A stretch of 64,000 nt of DNA. Origin: Chryseobacterium viscerum. GTDB lineage: Bacteria > Bacteroidota > Bacteroidia > Flavobacteriales > Weeksellaceae. Within the stretch, counting starts at the first letter, position 1. The number at the start of each line of letters is the position of its first letter. Below the pieces are notes generated by a model. That model had not been told where the DNA came from, ran no database searches, and saw only the letters and a program-made list of their open reading frames with translations. Where the stretch lies: the NCBI RefSeq assembly GCF_025949665.1, contig NZ_JAPDFT010000003.1:62001-126000 (forward strand), in the 5' to 3' direction. Both the position numbers and the translations under genes were made by a program. Positions 50,770-60,202 of this stretch are shown piece by piece.

Positions 50770-51975
50770 ATGGAACTTATTCACAGAAACTTGGCAATCG
50801 GAATTCACGATGCCTTACAGGAGACATTTTTTGAGAAAAACAAATATGCAGATAAAGTTATTGAAAGACTTTTGAAAGCAAACAGAAAATGGGGAAGCCA
50901 GGACAGAGCCGTTGTTTCTGAAATTTTTTACAATATCATCCGTTGGAAAAAACGCCTTGAATACTATATGGGTGAAGGGGTGAAACCCAACAATATCTAC
51001 AAACTGATCATTGCATATTTACTTTGGAGTAAAACCAATTATAAAAAATTTGAAGAATTTGACGGAATCAAAATTGCCGACATTCTTACCAAGCTTAAAA
51101 AGAATACAGTTCCTACAAAAGCAATAGAACATTCTATCCCTGAATGGCTTGCTGAAACACTTGAAAAAGAACTTGGAGCCAAATGGGAAAGAGAAATGAC
51201 TGCTTTGAATGAGCAGGCACCTACCGTTTTAAGAGCAAATTCTTTAAGAACAACAACAAGGGAACTTATTTCTGACCTTTCTGATGAGGGTGTTGTTGCT
51301 TTCCCTATTAAAAATTATCCTGATGCTGTTCAATTAGAAGAGAAGAAAAACGTTTTTCTTACAACAGCTTTTAAAGAAGGATTATTTGAAGTTCAGGATG
51401 CTTCTTCTCAAAAGATCGGTTATTTCCTTGATGTACAGGAAGGACAAAGAGTAGTAGATGCGTGTGCAGGTGCAGGAGGAAAAACACTTCACTTAGCAGC
51501 GTTAATGAAAAACAAAGGTCAGATTGTTGCCCTGGATATTTTCGAGTGGAAACTTGCTGAATTGAAGCGTCGCGCCAAAAGAGCTGGAGCTCATAATATT
51601 GAAACCCGTATGATTGCTGACAATAAAGTAATCAAACGTCTTCATGAAAAGGCTGACAGACTTCTGATTGATGCACCATGTTCAGGTCTTGGAGTTTTGA
51701 AAAGAAACCCAGACAGTAAGTGGAAAATTGATCAGGACTTTATTGACAGAATTAAAAAGGAACAACAGCAAATCCTTCAGGACTATTCTAAAATGCTTAA
51801 AAAAGGAGGAAAAATGGTATACGCTACCTGTTCTATCCTTCCTTCTGAAAACAATCTGCAGGTAGATGAATTCATCAAAAATAATCCTGGATTCAGAATG
51901 ATTAAAGATGAAAAAGTAATGCCTAGCGAAGGCTATGACGGATTCTATATGGCTTTGATTGAGAGAGTTTCTTAA
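50770..51975 (+). CDS. RsmB/NOP-family rRNA (cytosine-C5)-methyltransferase
   Basis: 401 residues. The N-terminal NusB-like helical domain (residues 1-130) suggests the RsmB type that methylates 16S rRNA C967. The methyltransferase domain has SAM motif I VVDACAGAGGKTLHLAALM, motif IV LLIDAPCSGLGVLKRNPDSK with the release cysteine, and motif VI VYATCSILPSEN with the catalytic cysteine. No frameshift or missing residue was seen. It is stand-alone, with promoter and terminator. Confidence 0.93.
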   Translation: MELIHRNLAIGIHDALQETFFEKNKYADKVIERLLKANRKWGSQDRAVVSEIFYNIIRWKKRLEYYMGEGVKPNNIYKLIIAYLLWSKTNYKKFEEFDGIKIADILTKLKKNTVPTKAIEHSIPEWLAETLEKELGAKWEREMTALNEQAPTVLRANSLRTTTRELISDLSDEGVVAFPIKNYPDAVQLEEKKNVFLTTAFKEGLFEVQDASSQKIGYFLDVQEGQRVVDACAGAGGKTLHLAALMKNKGQIVALDIFEWKLAELKRRAKRAGAHNIETRMIADNKVIKRLHEKADRLLIDAPCSGLGVLKRNPDSKWKIDQDFIDRIKKEQQQILQDYSKMLKKGGKMVYATCSILPSENNLQVDEFIKNNPGFRMIKDEKVMPSEGYDGFYMALIERVS

Positions 51976-51998
51976 TCTAAATCCAACGACAATACATT

Positions 51999-52029
51999 AA
52001 ACTACTCTATTTTCTGGAGTAGTTTTTTT
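51999..52029 (+). terminator. Terminator of the rRNA methyltransferase gene
   Basis: AAACTACTC and GAGTAGTTT pair around TATTTTCTG, followed by TTTTT. Confidence 0.85.
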
Positions 52030-52162
52030 GTTCACAATATTTCTAAAAAAAATGTAACATTTTTTGTAACATTTAAAGCATATTGTCTACTAACTGTATA
52101 GATTAAACCGTTTTGATGCTGTGGAAACTTTAGAATAACTTTGCAGCAAACTCATTTTATTT

Positions 52163-53830
52163 ATGCACACAAGAATTGTTTTCAATTTTCTCGCTGTTTT
52201 TTTATACTGTCTGTTTTCTGCACAGACCTATGAAATTCAATATACCAGTTCATATAACGGAAAAACTACTGCTGATCAACCCTCCACCATTATTTGGGTT
52301 AATGAGAAAGAAAATTACATTCTCAACAGTACTATCAAAGAGCAAAAAAGCAGCTTCCCTTATGAAATCACTAAGGTAGAAAAGCCTTCAAATACAATTA
52401 TTTCATATGCTTTTTTAAAACCTGAATCCATTATTTCAACATCGGATGCTGAGTCTGTAGGGAAACAGGATTTTGAACTTACCAATGAAACCAAAAAGAT
52501 TTTAGGATATAACTGTAAAAAAGCAGTTACCAAGGTCAATTCAAACACCATTGAAGTCTGGTACACTAATGATTTGAAGCTAAAAGGCGGGCCTTCTGTT
52601 TTAGGACAGAATTTAGGATTGGTTCTGGAAGTCGAAAGAAATAAAAATTCCTTAATTACGGCCGGTTCGATCAAAAAAATTAAGAATACGGGAATTGAAA
52701 ATATTCTAAAAGGAAACATACAGACAACAGATCAGTTGGGGTATAAAGATTTGCTTTGGAAAAGCAGATTTACTACGCTGAATATTTTTGAAAATGAAAC
52801 CATTAATTTCTCTGATGCCTCAAAATCTGATGACCAGATAAAAAGATATGCCAACGGAACCATCATTCTTAAAAAAGTAAAATTCCCTGCGATTACAGAA
52901 GGAGAAAATATTTTTGTAGAACTGAAACAACAGTCGAACGGAGATGCCTATGACAGAACCGGAACTGTATTTTTCATTCCTCAGGATAAAGAAAAATCTT
53001 TTTTTGATGGATTGGAAAAAGGAGCCAAGACACTTCCTGTCTACGAAAATGGAAACGGAAAGCAATATTACGGAGTAACAACCACAGACAGTTATAGCCC
53101 TGCCATGGAAATGATGAGATTCTTTACCGCTTTTGGAATCCAGAAGTTTAATCATATTCAGCTTAAAGGAAAAAACTGGCAGACCATCAGCCCTTACCGA
53201 CAAGATATCACAGAGCTAAAACCTGCATTATCAGGAAAAGAACTTTGGGTGGGTACATTTATTGGCAACTATGACAAAGGAGGACATAAAGTGAGTCTTG
53301 ACATCACCATTCACAAAAGTGACCAGACAGTTAATAAAAACAATACAGCGATACCCTTATTCAATACTTTAAACATTATGGAAATGGCCGGACAGGACTA
53401 CTCTACGATGTTCAATCAGGATAAAGGGCTTCTCGTTAATTTCACTTTAAATAAAGATTTAAAAAACGCTCAGCTAAGATATACCACTACCGGACACGGA
53501 GGTTGGGAAAATGGGGATGAATTTGTTCCTAAAGCCAATTCTATTTTTGTTGATGGAAATCTGATATTTTCATTCACCCCATGGAGAACAGACTGCGGTT
53601 CATACCGTTTGTACAATCCGGCTTCAGGAAATTTCCAGGACGGACTTTCTTCATCAGATCTCAGCAGATCAAACTGGTGCCCGGGAACGGTTACCAATCC
53701 TAACTTCATTCCTCTTGGAGACTTGAAAGCAGGAAAACATACAGTTCAGATAAAAATTCCTCAGGGAGCTTCCGAAGGCACAAGTTTCAGCTCATGGAAT
53801 GTTTCGGGAACGTTACTTGGGGTACAATAA
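52163..53830 (+). CDS. PNGase F-like peptide-N-glycosidase with GLPGLI-like N-terminal domain
   Basis: 555-residue exported protein (signal peptide ending FSAQ). Residues 20-185 resemble the GLPGLI family (GGPSVLGQNLGLVLEVER), which looks like an added substrate-binding bowl. From about 210 it matches the two jelly-roll domains of PNGase F. Asp264 in GDAYDRTGTV aligns with the catalytic Asp of DEWDRYANVYV, and Glu453 in NGDEFVPK aligns with the second catalytic Glu. The GWGH-like GHGGWENG and NWCPGTV (PNGase F GWCPG) are also present. The predicted reaction is removal of N-glycans from glycoproteins. The glutamate corresponding to E118 is not evident, so specificity may differ. The arrangement resembles the PNGase F-II type. 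Confidence 0.82.
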   Translation: MHTRIVFNFLAVFLYCLFSAQTYEIQYTSSYNGKTTADQPSTIIWVNEKENYILNSTIKEQKSSFPYEITKVEKPSNTIISYAFLKPESIISTSDAESVGKQDFELTNETKKILGYNCKKAVTKVNSNTIEVWYTNDLKLKGGPSVLGQNLGLVLEVERNKNSLITAGSIKKIKNTGIENILKGNIQTTDQLGYKDLLWKSRFTTLNIFENETINFSDASKSDDQIKRYANGTIILKKVKFPAITEGENIFVELKQQSNGDAYDRTGTVFFIPQDKEKSFFDGLEKGAKTLPVYENGNGKQYYGVTTTDSYSPAMEMMRFFTAFGIQKFNHIQLKGKNWQTISPYRQDITELKPALSGKELWVGTFIGNYDKGGHKVSLDITIHKSDQTVNKNNTAIPLFNTLNIMEMAGQDYSTMFNQDKGLLVNFTLNKDLKNAQLRYTTTGHGGWENGDEFVPKANSIFVDGNLIFSFTPWRTDCGSYRLYNPASGNFQDGLSSSDLSRSNWCPGTVTNPNFIPLGDLKAGKHTVQIKIPQGASEGTSFSSWNVSGTLLGVQ

Positions 53831-53836
53831 AAACAA

Positions 53837-53867
53837 AACCTTCTTGCATGAGAATTGCAAGAAGGTA
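53837..53867. other. Hairpin after the PNGase F-like gene
   Basis: ACCTTCTTGCA and TGCAAGAAGGT form an 11-bp stem around a short loop, just after the stop. There is no T-run on the plus strand, so termination activity is uncertain. Confidence 0.5.
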
Positions 53868-54099
53868 AAAACACAAATGATGAAAAAAAATTATTTCGAG
53901 CCACAAAGTAAGGGTTAAAATTCATATAATTAATTACCATAGATTAATAAATATGTCATTTTTATTTTGTATGGAAAAACCATCAATTTTGGCTCAACGA
54001 AAAAAATTAATCAAAAACATGTTAATTTCAAGAAATAGTTAAAAATTTTAACTTTAAAATATTAATTGATTAAAAATTTTCGTTTTTAAATATTTTTCA
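53868..54099. other. AT-rich gene-free spacer upstream of asnB
   Basis: No ORF, repeat or RNA gene was recognised. The tract is very AT-rich with several TTAAAAATTTT-like stretches. It may hold regulatory sites for asnB, but none stands out. Confidence 0.4.
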
Positions 54100-54130
54100 T
54101 TGTTATTTATAAACATCCCTTCTACTTTTG
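54100..54130 (+). promoter_or_regulatory. Promoter of asnB
   Basis: TTG (54100-54102), 20 bases, TACTTTTG (54123-54130), which fits TAnnTTTG, 20 bases before the ATG. Confidence 0.6.
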
Positions 54131-54150
54131 TTCCATAAATAATAAAAATC

Positions 54151-55818
54151 ATGTGTGGAATTGTATGTTTATTTGATGCCCAACAGAAAACTGAAGTATT
54201 AAGACCTCAGGTTTTGGAAATGTCAAAAAAAATCCGTCACAGAGGACCGGATTGGAGTGGAGTTTTTCAGGACGAAAAAGTAATTTTTTCTCATGAAAGA
54301 CTTGCCATTGTAGATCCTACTTCTGGAAAACAACCTTTATTTACAAAAGACGGAAAAGTAGTATTAGCTGTGAACGGTGAAATCTACAACCATAGAGAAT
54401 TAAAAGAAGAATTTCCTGATTATGAGTTTCAGACTCAATCTGACTGCGAGGTAATCCTTGCACTTTACAGAAAGTACGGAAAAGATTTCGTTGAAAAACT
54501 GAACGGGATTTTCGCATTCGCATTATATGATACTGAAAACGACATCTACCTTATTGCCCGTGATCATATGGGAATCTGCCCTCTTTATCAAGGTTGGGAT
54601 AAAAACGGAAACTATTATGTAGCTTCCGAATTGAAAGCCCTTGAAGGAGTATGTAAAAAAATCGAAACATTCTTACCGGGACATTTCGTTTACAGTCCGG
54701 ACGGCGCTGAGCTTCAGCAATGGTATACAAGAGACTGGGACAGCTATGATCATGTGAAAGAAAACGAAACAGACATTGCAAAATTAAGAAAAGGTCTTGA
54801 GGATGCTGTTCACAGACAACTGATGAGTGATGTTCCTTATGGTGTACTTCTTTCCGGAGGTTTGGATTCATCAGTGATTTCAGCGATCACCGCAAAATTT
54901 GCCCGCCAGAGAATTGAAAGTGGTGATACACAGGAAGCCTGGTATCCAAGACTTCACAGTTTTGCTGTAGGACTTGTAGGTTCACCAGACCTGGCTGCTG
55001 CTCAAACAGCTGCAAAACACATCGGATCTGTTCACCATGAAGTTAACTTTACCGTTCAGGAAGGGCTGGATGCTGTACGTGATGTAATTTACCATCTGGA
55101 AACCTATGACGTAACAACAATCAGGGCGTCCACCCCGATGTATCTTCTTGCAAGAGTAATCAAGTCTATGGGGATAAAAATGGTACTTTCAGGAGAAGGT
55201 TCTGATGAATTATTCGGAGGTTATTTATATTTCCATAAAGCTCCGAACGCAAAAGAATTTCATGATGAAACAGTAAGAAAGTTAGGGAAACTTCATCTTT
55301 ACGATTGCTTAAGAGCTAACAAAGCGCTAATGAGCTGGGGAATTGAAGGCAGAGTGCCTTTCCTTGACAAAGAATTTATGGATATTGCCATGACTCTTAA
55401 CCCAAAAGATAAAATGATCAATACAGCTGAAGGGAAAATTGAAAAATGGGTATTGAGAAAAGCTTTTGAGGACCTACTTCCTGATTCTATTGTCTGGAGA
55501 CAGAAAGAACAGTTCTCAGATGGTGTGGGATATTCATGGATCGATACTTTAAAAGAAGTTGCTGAAAAAGAAGTAACGGATGAAATGATGGCTAACGCAA
55601 GATTCAGATTCCCTTTGAATACTCCTCAAAATAAGGAAGAATACCGATACAGAACTATTTTTGAAGAACATTTCCCAAGCGAAACAGCTGCGGCTACAGT
55701 ACCATCTGTTCCATCTGTAGCATGCTCCACACCTATTGCTTTAGAATGGGATGAAGCATTCAAAAAAATGAATGATCCGAGCGGAAGAGCTGTGAAGGTA
55801 CATGAGACTTCGTATTAG
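54151..55818 (+). CDS. asnB: Asparagine synthetase B (glutamine-hydrolysing)
   Basis: 555-residue cytoplasmic enzyme. Cys2 (MCGIVC) is the class II glutaminase nucleophile that releases ammonia; RHRGPDWSGV and LAVNGEIYNH complete that domain. The synthetase domain has the ATP pyrophosphatase P-loop LLSGGLDSSVISA and LSGEGSDELFGGYLYF. It converts aspartate, ATP and glutamine to asparagine. The length is typical of E. coli-type AsnB. It stands alone between two repeat-rich or AT-rich intervals. Confidence 0.97.
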   Translation: MCGIVCLFDAQQKTEVLRPQVLEMSKKIRHRGPDWSGVFQDEKVIFSHERLAIVDPTSGKQPLFTKDGKVVLAVNGEIYNHRELKEEFPDYEFQTQSDCEVILALYRKYGKDFVEKLNGIFAFALYDTENDIYLIARDHMGICPLYQGWDKNGNYYVASELKALEGVCKKIETFLPGHFVYSPDGAELQQWYTRDWDSYDHVKENETDIAKLRKGLEDAVHRQLMSDVPYGVLLSGGLDSSVISAITAKFARQRIESGDTQEAWYPRLHSFAVGLVGSPDLAAAQTAAKHIGSVHHEVNFTVQEGLDAVRDVIYHLETYDVTTIRASTPMYLLARVIKSMGIKMVLSGEGSDELFGGYLYFHKAPNAKEFHDETVRKLGKLHLYDCLRANKALMSWGIEGRVPFLDKEFMDIAMTLNPKDKMINTAEGKIEKWVLRKAFEDLLPDSIVWRQKEQFSDGVGYSWIDTLKEVAEKEVTDEMMANARFRFPLNTPQNKEEYRYRTIFEEHFPSETAAATVPSVPSVACSTPIALEWDEAFKKMNDPSGRAVKVHETSY

Positions 55819-55828
55819 AGGGGTTGAT

Positions 55829-56126
55829 TAGTGAATAGTCAATGGTCAATCCGCTGCGCTTGTGAATTTGTGGCGTGATTCGGGTTGCGAGATTCGAGAT
55901 TAAGAACACTCAATACGGAGGTATTTCTAATCTGCGGTTAATCATTCACCATTCACTTTGCGAAGCAAAAATTGACTATTGACCATCTAGAATCGTCAAT
56001 CCGCTATGCTTAATGTGTTACATGGTTCGCGGTCCGAGGTTACAAGCAATCAATAACAGATACGTTTTCTAACCGATAGCATGTCATTCACCATTCACTT
56101 TGCGAAGCAAAAATTGACTATTGATA
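55829..56126. repeat. Two tandem copies of the dispersed repeat family
   Basis: Opposite orientation to the 30364 array. Copy 1 (55829-55986) has GTGAATAGTCAATGGTCAAT, GCTTGTGAATTTGTGG, GATTCGGGTTGCGAG, TTAATCATTCACCATTCAC and CGAAGCAAAAATTGACTATT. Copy 2 (55994-56126) is shorter and more diverged (TCGTCAATCCGCTATGC, then CATTCACCATTCACTTTGCG at the end). Between asnB and the next gene nothing else was recognised. Confidence 0.85.
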
Positions 56127-56266
56127 TTTAATTTCATCGCTTGAAACACCTAACTTCCTCAGTTATAATTTATCAATCCTGTAGCAATACAGGATTTTCT
56201 TTTGAATTAACAATAACAATATGGCATAATTTAACTGACAATCCAAAATAATATCTAATAAATAAT

Positions 56267-56274
56267 TATATTTG
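56267..56274 (+). promoter_or_regulatory. -7 box of the exported unknown gene
   Basis: TATATTTG, 27 bases before the chosen ATG at 56302. It overlaps a TTG that could be misread as the start. Confidence 0.6.
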
Positions 56275-56301
56275 GAAAACGAAAATATCAATTATAAAAA
56301 A

Positions 56302-57114
56302 ATGAGAAGAAACCTTACTGTTTTATTTGCCTTATTAGCCATAAGTTTTGCTTTTGGACAAGGAAAATATGGCAAATATCTGAATTCAAAGAAGCTTGCT
56401 TTGGCTTATAAGAGTGTGAAAGATCAAGATAAAGATGATTACTACCAACAATTCTACTGGCTTGTAAAAGCAGAGCAGCTAAAAACGTATCCTCACCTTA
56501 AAGATATAAAACCAGTTGTTTTATATGAATTTGTAAAATATGTAAACCCTCAGAATCCAACAAAGAAATTGGATGACAGAGGCAAAGAACTTAGAGCAAC
56601 TGCAGAATTATCTTTGAATCAGTATTTTAAAAATAAGAAATTTGAAAACAATTCTGTTCTAATGTATAACCTTGAAACCTATGTGGATCCTTCAAAAGGC
56701 CAGTACTACACAAAGGTTGATCCAGAGAAAATCAAGGAACTTGTACCGAAAGAATTATTTGCCTTCAACTCTTTCAACAGAAATATGGGAGAAGAAAAGA
56801 CTTACTACCTTTGGATTGATAAGAAAAAAGATGATTTGAATATTGTAGATATCATTCCTAGCGAAAAAGAAGACAAAGCTTTCTACGCAAGGCTGAAACA
56901 ATATCTTCCAAGCTACAAGTTTTCAAAATATGTTCCTAGTGTAAAAAAAGGAAACAAATCTGATAAGACAGATATCGAATATTATTACATTATGCCATTT
57001 GAGCAGAACACTGATAACATCGAATACAAAACAAAGGATTTCAAAACTTTCACTTTAAGCCAGTATAGAAAAGCCGGTGATGAATGGAAAGGAGTAGAAA
57101 AACCTAGAAAATAA
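56302..57114 (+). CDS. Exported protein of unknown function
   Basis: 270 residues starting MRRNLTVLFALL; a TTG ten codons upstream lies in the promoter and is rejected. A signal peptide ends about FAFGQ. The mature protein is strongly charged (many Lys, Asp, Glu, Tyr), lacks cysteines and has no known domain. Helical segments rich in DKDDYYQQFYWLVKAEQ suggest a soluble helical protein. It stands alone, with own promoter and terminator. Confidence 0.72.
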   Translation: MRRNLTVLFALLAISFAFGQGKYGKYLNSKKLALAYKSVKDQDKDDYYQQFYWLVKAEQLKTYPHLKDIKPVVLYEFVKYVNPQNPTKKLDDRGKELRATAELSLNQYFKNKKFENNSVLMYNLETYVDPSKGQYYTKVDPEKIKELVPKELFAFNSFNRNMGEEKTYYLWIDKKKDDLNIVDIIPSEKEDKAFYARLKQYLPSYKFSKYVPSVKKGNKSDKTDIEYYYIMPFEQNTDNIEYKTKDFKTFTLSQYRKAGDEWKGVEKPRK

Positions 57115-57117
57115 ATC

Positions 57118-57150
57118 AAAAAGTCCTGTGAAATCTCACAGGACTTTTTT
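57118..57150 (+). terminator. Terminator after the exported unknown gene
   Basis: AAAAAGTCCTGTGA pairs with TCACAGGACTTTTT around AATC, with a T-run. Confidence 0.9.
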
Positions 57151-57254
57151 AATTTTATATGGATTTCTTTATCTAAAGATTAAACTGCTTAAAGCAAGCA
57201 GGTTCTTCAAATAAAATAAGTCTGGACGTTTTTTAAAGGTTCAGCCTATACGAA

Positions 57255-58658
57255 ATGACAGAAGCAAGCACACCACAGACATCCATAAAGAAAATATTAC
57301 CTCTGATTCTGGCTACCGCTATTTTTATGCAGATGCTGGATTCAACCATTCTGAATACTTCCCTGCCTTCTATTGCAAAAGATCTGCACGAATCTCCGCT
57401 TAACATGCAGAACGCCATTATCAGTTATGTTCTTACATTAGCTGTTTTCATGCCTGCCAGTGGATTTTTGGCAGACCGGTTCGGAACCAAAAAAGTATTT
57501 ATTTTCTCGTTGGTATTATTCAGCTTAGGTTCATTATTTTGCTCCCTGTCTCAAAATCTCACTCATTTGGTTATTTCAAGGGTTATCCAGGGAGTTGGAG
57601 GAAGTTTAATGACTCCTGTAGGAAAGCTGGCACTCATCAAAACATTTGATAAAAGTGAACTGCTCAAAGCGATGAACTTTGCCATTATTCCGGCACTTAT
57701 TGGTCCTGTACTGGGGCCTTTAGTCGGTGGTTATATGGTAGATTATCTTTCATGGCACTGGATATTTCTGATCAACATCCCAATTGGAATTTTAGGAATT
57801 CTTTTAGGATTAAAATTCATGCCCAATTATAAATCTGATGATGTTGATTTTGATTTAAAAGGCTTTTTAATTTTTGCAGCTGCCTCTCTCCTGCTTTCCG
57901 TTTCACTGGAACTTTTTGGAGATATGCAGAATATCACTCCTGTTTTACTTGTATTTATTATGGGCTTTCTGTTCCTGTACTATTATTACAAACATGCAAA
58001 AAGAGGAGGAAATCCGATCTTCCCGTTAAACCTTTTTCAGGTAAGAACTTTCCGGGTTGGTATTGTGGGAAATCTGGCCACCAGATTAGGGATAAGCTCT
58101 GTTCCGCTATTACTTCCCCTGATGATTCAGATTGCATACAAACAATCTGCAGTAACTTCAGGCTGGATCATTGCTCCCATGGCTTTAACAGCTATCTTCG
58201 GAAAATCTTCTGTGATTAAAATTCTGGATAAATATGGCTATCGCCAGACTTTGATGATCAATACATTCATCATCGGAACACTCATATGCCTGCTCGCCAT
58301 ACCTGATATACACACCTCACTATATTGGTTTATTCCCATTATCGCGGTATTAGGCTTTTTCAACTCTATACAGTTCACCTCTATGAACACTATTTCTATT
58401 GCTGATCTCCGGAATTTCCAGACCAGCAGCGGAAACTCTTTAATTTCTGTGAATCAACAGCTGGCTATCGGTTTCGGAATTGCTTTCGGATTGATTGTTT
58501 TAAAGTTGTTTGAAAATACAGATCTTATTAATGGCGAAATCCACAATGCTTTTCGACTTACATTTCTCTCGGTAGGAATATTAACAATTTTATCAGGATT
58601 TGTTTTCAGAAGACTGCACATTTCGGATGGAAAAAATATGAAATCCAAGGAAGATTAA
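57255..58658 (+). CDS. DHA2-family MFS multidrug efflux transporter
   Basis: 467-residue inner-membrane major facilitator protein. An N-terminal MQMLDSTILNTSLPSIAKDL, motif A GFLADRFGTKKVF, and motif C-like GPVLGPLVGGYMVDYLSWHW (LIGPVLGPLVGG region) mark the EmrB/QacA drug:H+ antiporter group. About 13 or 14 hydrophobic segments are visible. It probably exports hydrophobic or cationic compounds. Downstream (135 bases) is the redox cluster beginning with a pirin, which has its own promoter box. No partner membrane-fusion protein is adjacent. Confidence 0.9.
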   Translation: MTEASTPQTSIKKILPLILATAIFMQMLDSTILNTSLPSIAKDLHESPLNMQNAIISYVLTLAVFMPASGFLADRFGTKKVFIFSLVLFSLGSLFCSLSQNLTHLVISRVIQGVGGSLMTPVGKLALIKTFDKSELLKAMNFAIIPALIGPVLGPLVGGYMVDYLSWHWIFLINIPIGILGILLGLKFMPNYKSDDVDFDLKGFLIFAAASLLLSVSLELFGDMQNITPVLLVFIMGFLFLYYYYKHAKRGGNPIFPLNLFQVRTFRVGIVGNLATRLGISSVPLLLPLMIQIAYKQSAVTSGWIIAPMALTAIFGKSSVIKILDKYGYRQTLMINTFIIGTLICLLAIPDIHTSLYWFIPIIAVLGFFNSIQFTSMNTISIADLRNFQTSSGNSLISVNQQLAIGFGIAFGLIVLKLFENTDLINGEIHNAFRLTFLSVGILTILSGFVFRRLHISDGKNMKSKED

Positions 58659-58765
58659 AGAATAAAGCTTAAAAGGGTCAATTTATAGTTTCGCTCTTTA
58701 CATTTTGCCATTCTACCCTTCCTACGAACTTAACACAGATCAATGCTTTTCGCATATAACTATGG

Positions 58766-58773
58766 TAATTTTG
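58766..58773 (+). promoter_or_regulatory. -7 box of the pirin-to-acetyltransferase cluster
   Basis: TAATTTTG, 20 bases before the ATG at 58794. It lies downstream of the earliest possible in-frame ATG (58743), which supports the later start. Confidence 0.6.
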
Positions 58774-58793
58774 TTTACATAATCAACAATGTG

Positions 58794-59669
58794 ATGGCAA
58801 CTAAAAAAATAGAAATCGTAGTATCTCCAAGACCTGCACACTTTGTAGGCGATGGATTCAGGGTTCACAATTTCATTCCGGGAGTACCTGGATTGGATAT
58901 GAAAAGAATGGACCCGTTTATTATGCTGGATTACAATTCAAAATTTCATTTCAATGGTTCCGACAGGCCAAGAGGTGTGGGAGTTCATCCACACAGAGGT
59001 TTTGAAACAGTAACGATAGCATATAGCGGAAAAGTAGAACACCATGACAGCGCTGGTGGCGGCGGTGTTATAGGAGAAGGTGACGTTCAGTGGATGACTG
59101 CTGCAAAAGGAGTTCTTCATAAGGAATACCATGAAACGGCATGGGCAAAAGAAGGAGGAATTTTTCAGATGGTTCAGCTTTGGGTGAATCTTCCGGCAAA
59201 AGACAAGATGAGCTGCCCGAAATACCAGGCTATTGAAAACTCTACAATGGAAAGAGTAGATTTAGGTGAAAATGGTTTTGTGGAAGTAATTGCCGGCGAA
59301 TATGATGGACATAAAGGTCCTGCAAGTACTTTTACTCCGGTTCATATGATGAATGCCAAACTTAAAGCAGGTGGAAAGGCTGATTTTAATTTTCCGGCTC
59401 ATTTCAATACCGCAGCTTTGGTTATTGAAGGAAGCATCATCGTCAATGGTGAAGAAACAGTGAAAACTGATCATCTTGCATTATTTAAAAACGAAGGTGA
59501 AACTTTTACTATTGAAGCAAAAGAAGATACTGTTGTTTTAATCATCAGTGGTGAACCAATCAATGAACCGATCTATCCCCACGGCCCTTTTGTAATGAAT
59601 TCCAGAGAAGAGATTATGCAGGCTTTTGAGGATTTTAACACCGGAAAGTTCGGGTACCTTGAAGATTAA
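58794..59669 (+). CDS. Pirin-family protein (first copy)
   Basis: 291 residues from MATKKIEIVVSPRP; an in-frame ATG at 58743 is upstream of the promoter box and rejected. The pirin metal site is visible: GVGVHPHRGFETVTIAYSGK (two His) and QWMTAAKGVLHKEYHE (His, Glu). Bicupin fold. Bacterial pirins bind Fe(II); some have quercetinase activity or respond to redox. It heads a stress-type cluster; the second pirin at 60203 is a different subtype. Confidence 0.93.
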   Translation: MATKKIEIVVSPRPAHFVGDGFRVHNFIPGVPGLDMKRMDPFIMLDYNSKFHFNGSDRPRGVGVHPHRGFETVTIAYSGKVEHHDSAGGGGVIGEGDVQWMTAAKGVLHKEYHETAWAKEGGIFQMVQLWVNLPAKDKMSCPKYQAIENSTMERVDLGENGFVEVIAGEYDGHKGPASTFTPVHMMNAKLKAGGKADFNFPAHFNTAALVIEGSIIVNGEETVKTDHLALFKNEGETFTIEAKEDTVVLIISGEPINEPIYPHGPFVMNSREEIMQAFEDFNTGKFGYLED

Positions 59670-59732
59670 AAGAATTAAATTTATCGTAATCTTTAATTAT
59701 TCCTTTTTTATTAACTTTATATGATGGCAAAC

Positions 59733-59765
59733 AAACCTTACAGGTTTCAGAAACCTGTAAGGTTT
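59733..59765. repeat. Perfect 15-bp-arm hairpin repeat
   Basis: AAACCTTACAGGTTT, CAG, AAACCTGTAAGGTTT: two perfect 15-bp arms. No T-run. It is between the first pirin and the YjdJ-type gene. A hairpin of the related ACAGGTTT type occurs inside the coding start of the gene at 21618. It may be a dispersed hairpin family or an mRNA processing or attenuation site inside the cluster. Confidence 0.7.
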
Positions 59766-59832
59766 AACTATTATAATGAATATGCTCTGTTTATTCCATT
59801 TGGAAAACAGACACCTCTAATGCAAAAAAATT

Positions 59833-60144
59833 ATGAAACCAGAATTTGAAAATATACCTCTCGTAAAAGCAGAAAAAAGATTTGAAATAGAGTTCAACGG
59901 ACATTATGCATTCATAGATTACCGTGAAACAATGCATCAGATTGCTTTGGTACACACTGAAGCAGAACCTGAACTGGCAGGAACAGGTGCAGCAGCAGCT
60001 GTAGTAGAGAAAACCCTGAATTATATTGAAGAAAGCGGAAAAAAGCTTCTTCCATTCTGTCCTTATGTTTTTGCTTTCATAAAGAAGCACCCTGAATGGA
60101 AACGTATCGTAGATGAGAAATTTGAAGGATATGACAAACTTTAA
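59833..60144 (+). CDS. YjdJ-type GNAT N-acetyltransferase (first copy)
   Basis: 103-residue mini-acetyltransferase. The short GNAT core shows ALVHTEAEPELAGTGAAAAV, with the acetyl-CoA pyrophosphate loop (xGTGAA) and the C-terminal KKLLPFCPYVFAFIKKHPEW that defines the YjdJ type. The substrate is unknown. A related 95-residue copy ends the cluster at 62851, and the two are only distantly alike. Cytoplasmic. Preceded by a perfect hairpin in the 160-base gap after the first pirin. Confidence 0.88.
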   Translation: MKPEFENIPLVKAEKRFEIEFNGHYAFIDYRETMHQIALVHTEAEPELAGTGAAAAVVEKTLNYIEESGKKLLPFCPYVFAFIKKHPEWKRIVDEKFEGYDKL

Positions 60145-60202
60145 ACCTTCAGCAGAACCACTCAGTTTATTTAAATAACATTTTAAAAAGTATCACATCA
60201 TC

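Noticed and set aside
58743-58793. 17-residue N-terminal extension of the first pirin
   Set aside because: The start would lie upstream of the -7 box at 58766, and the family start is at MATKK.
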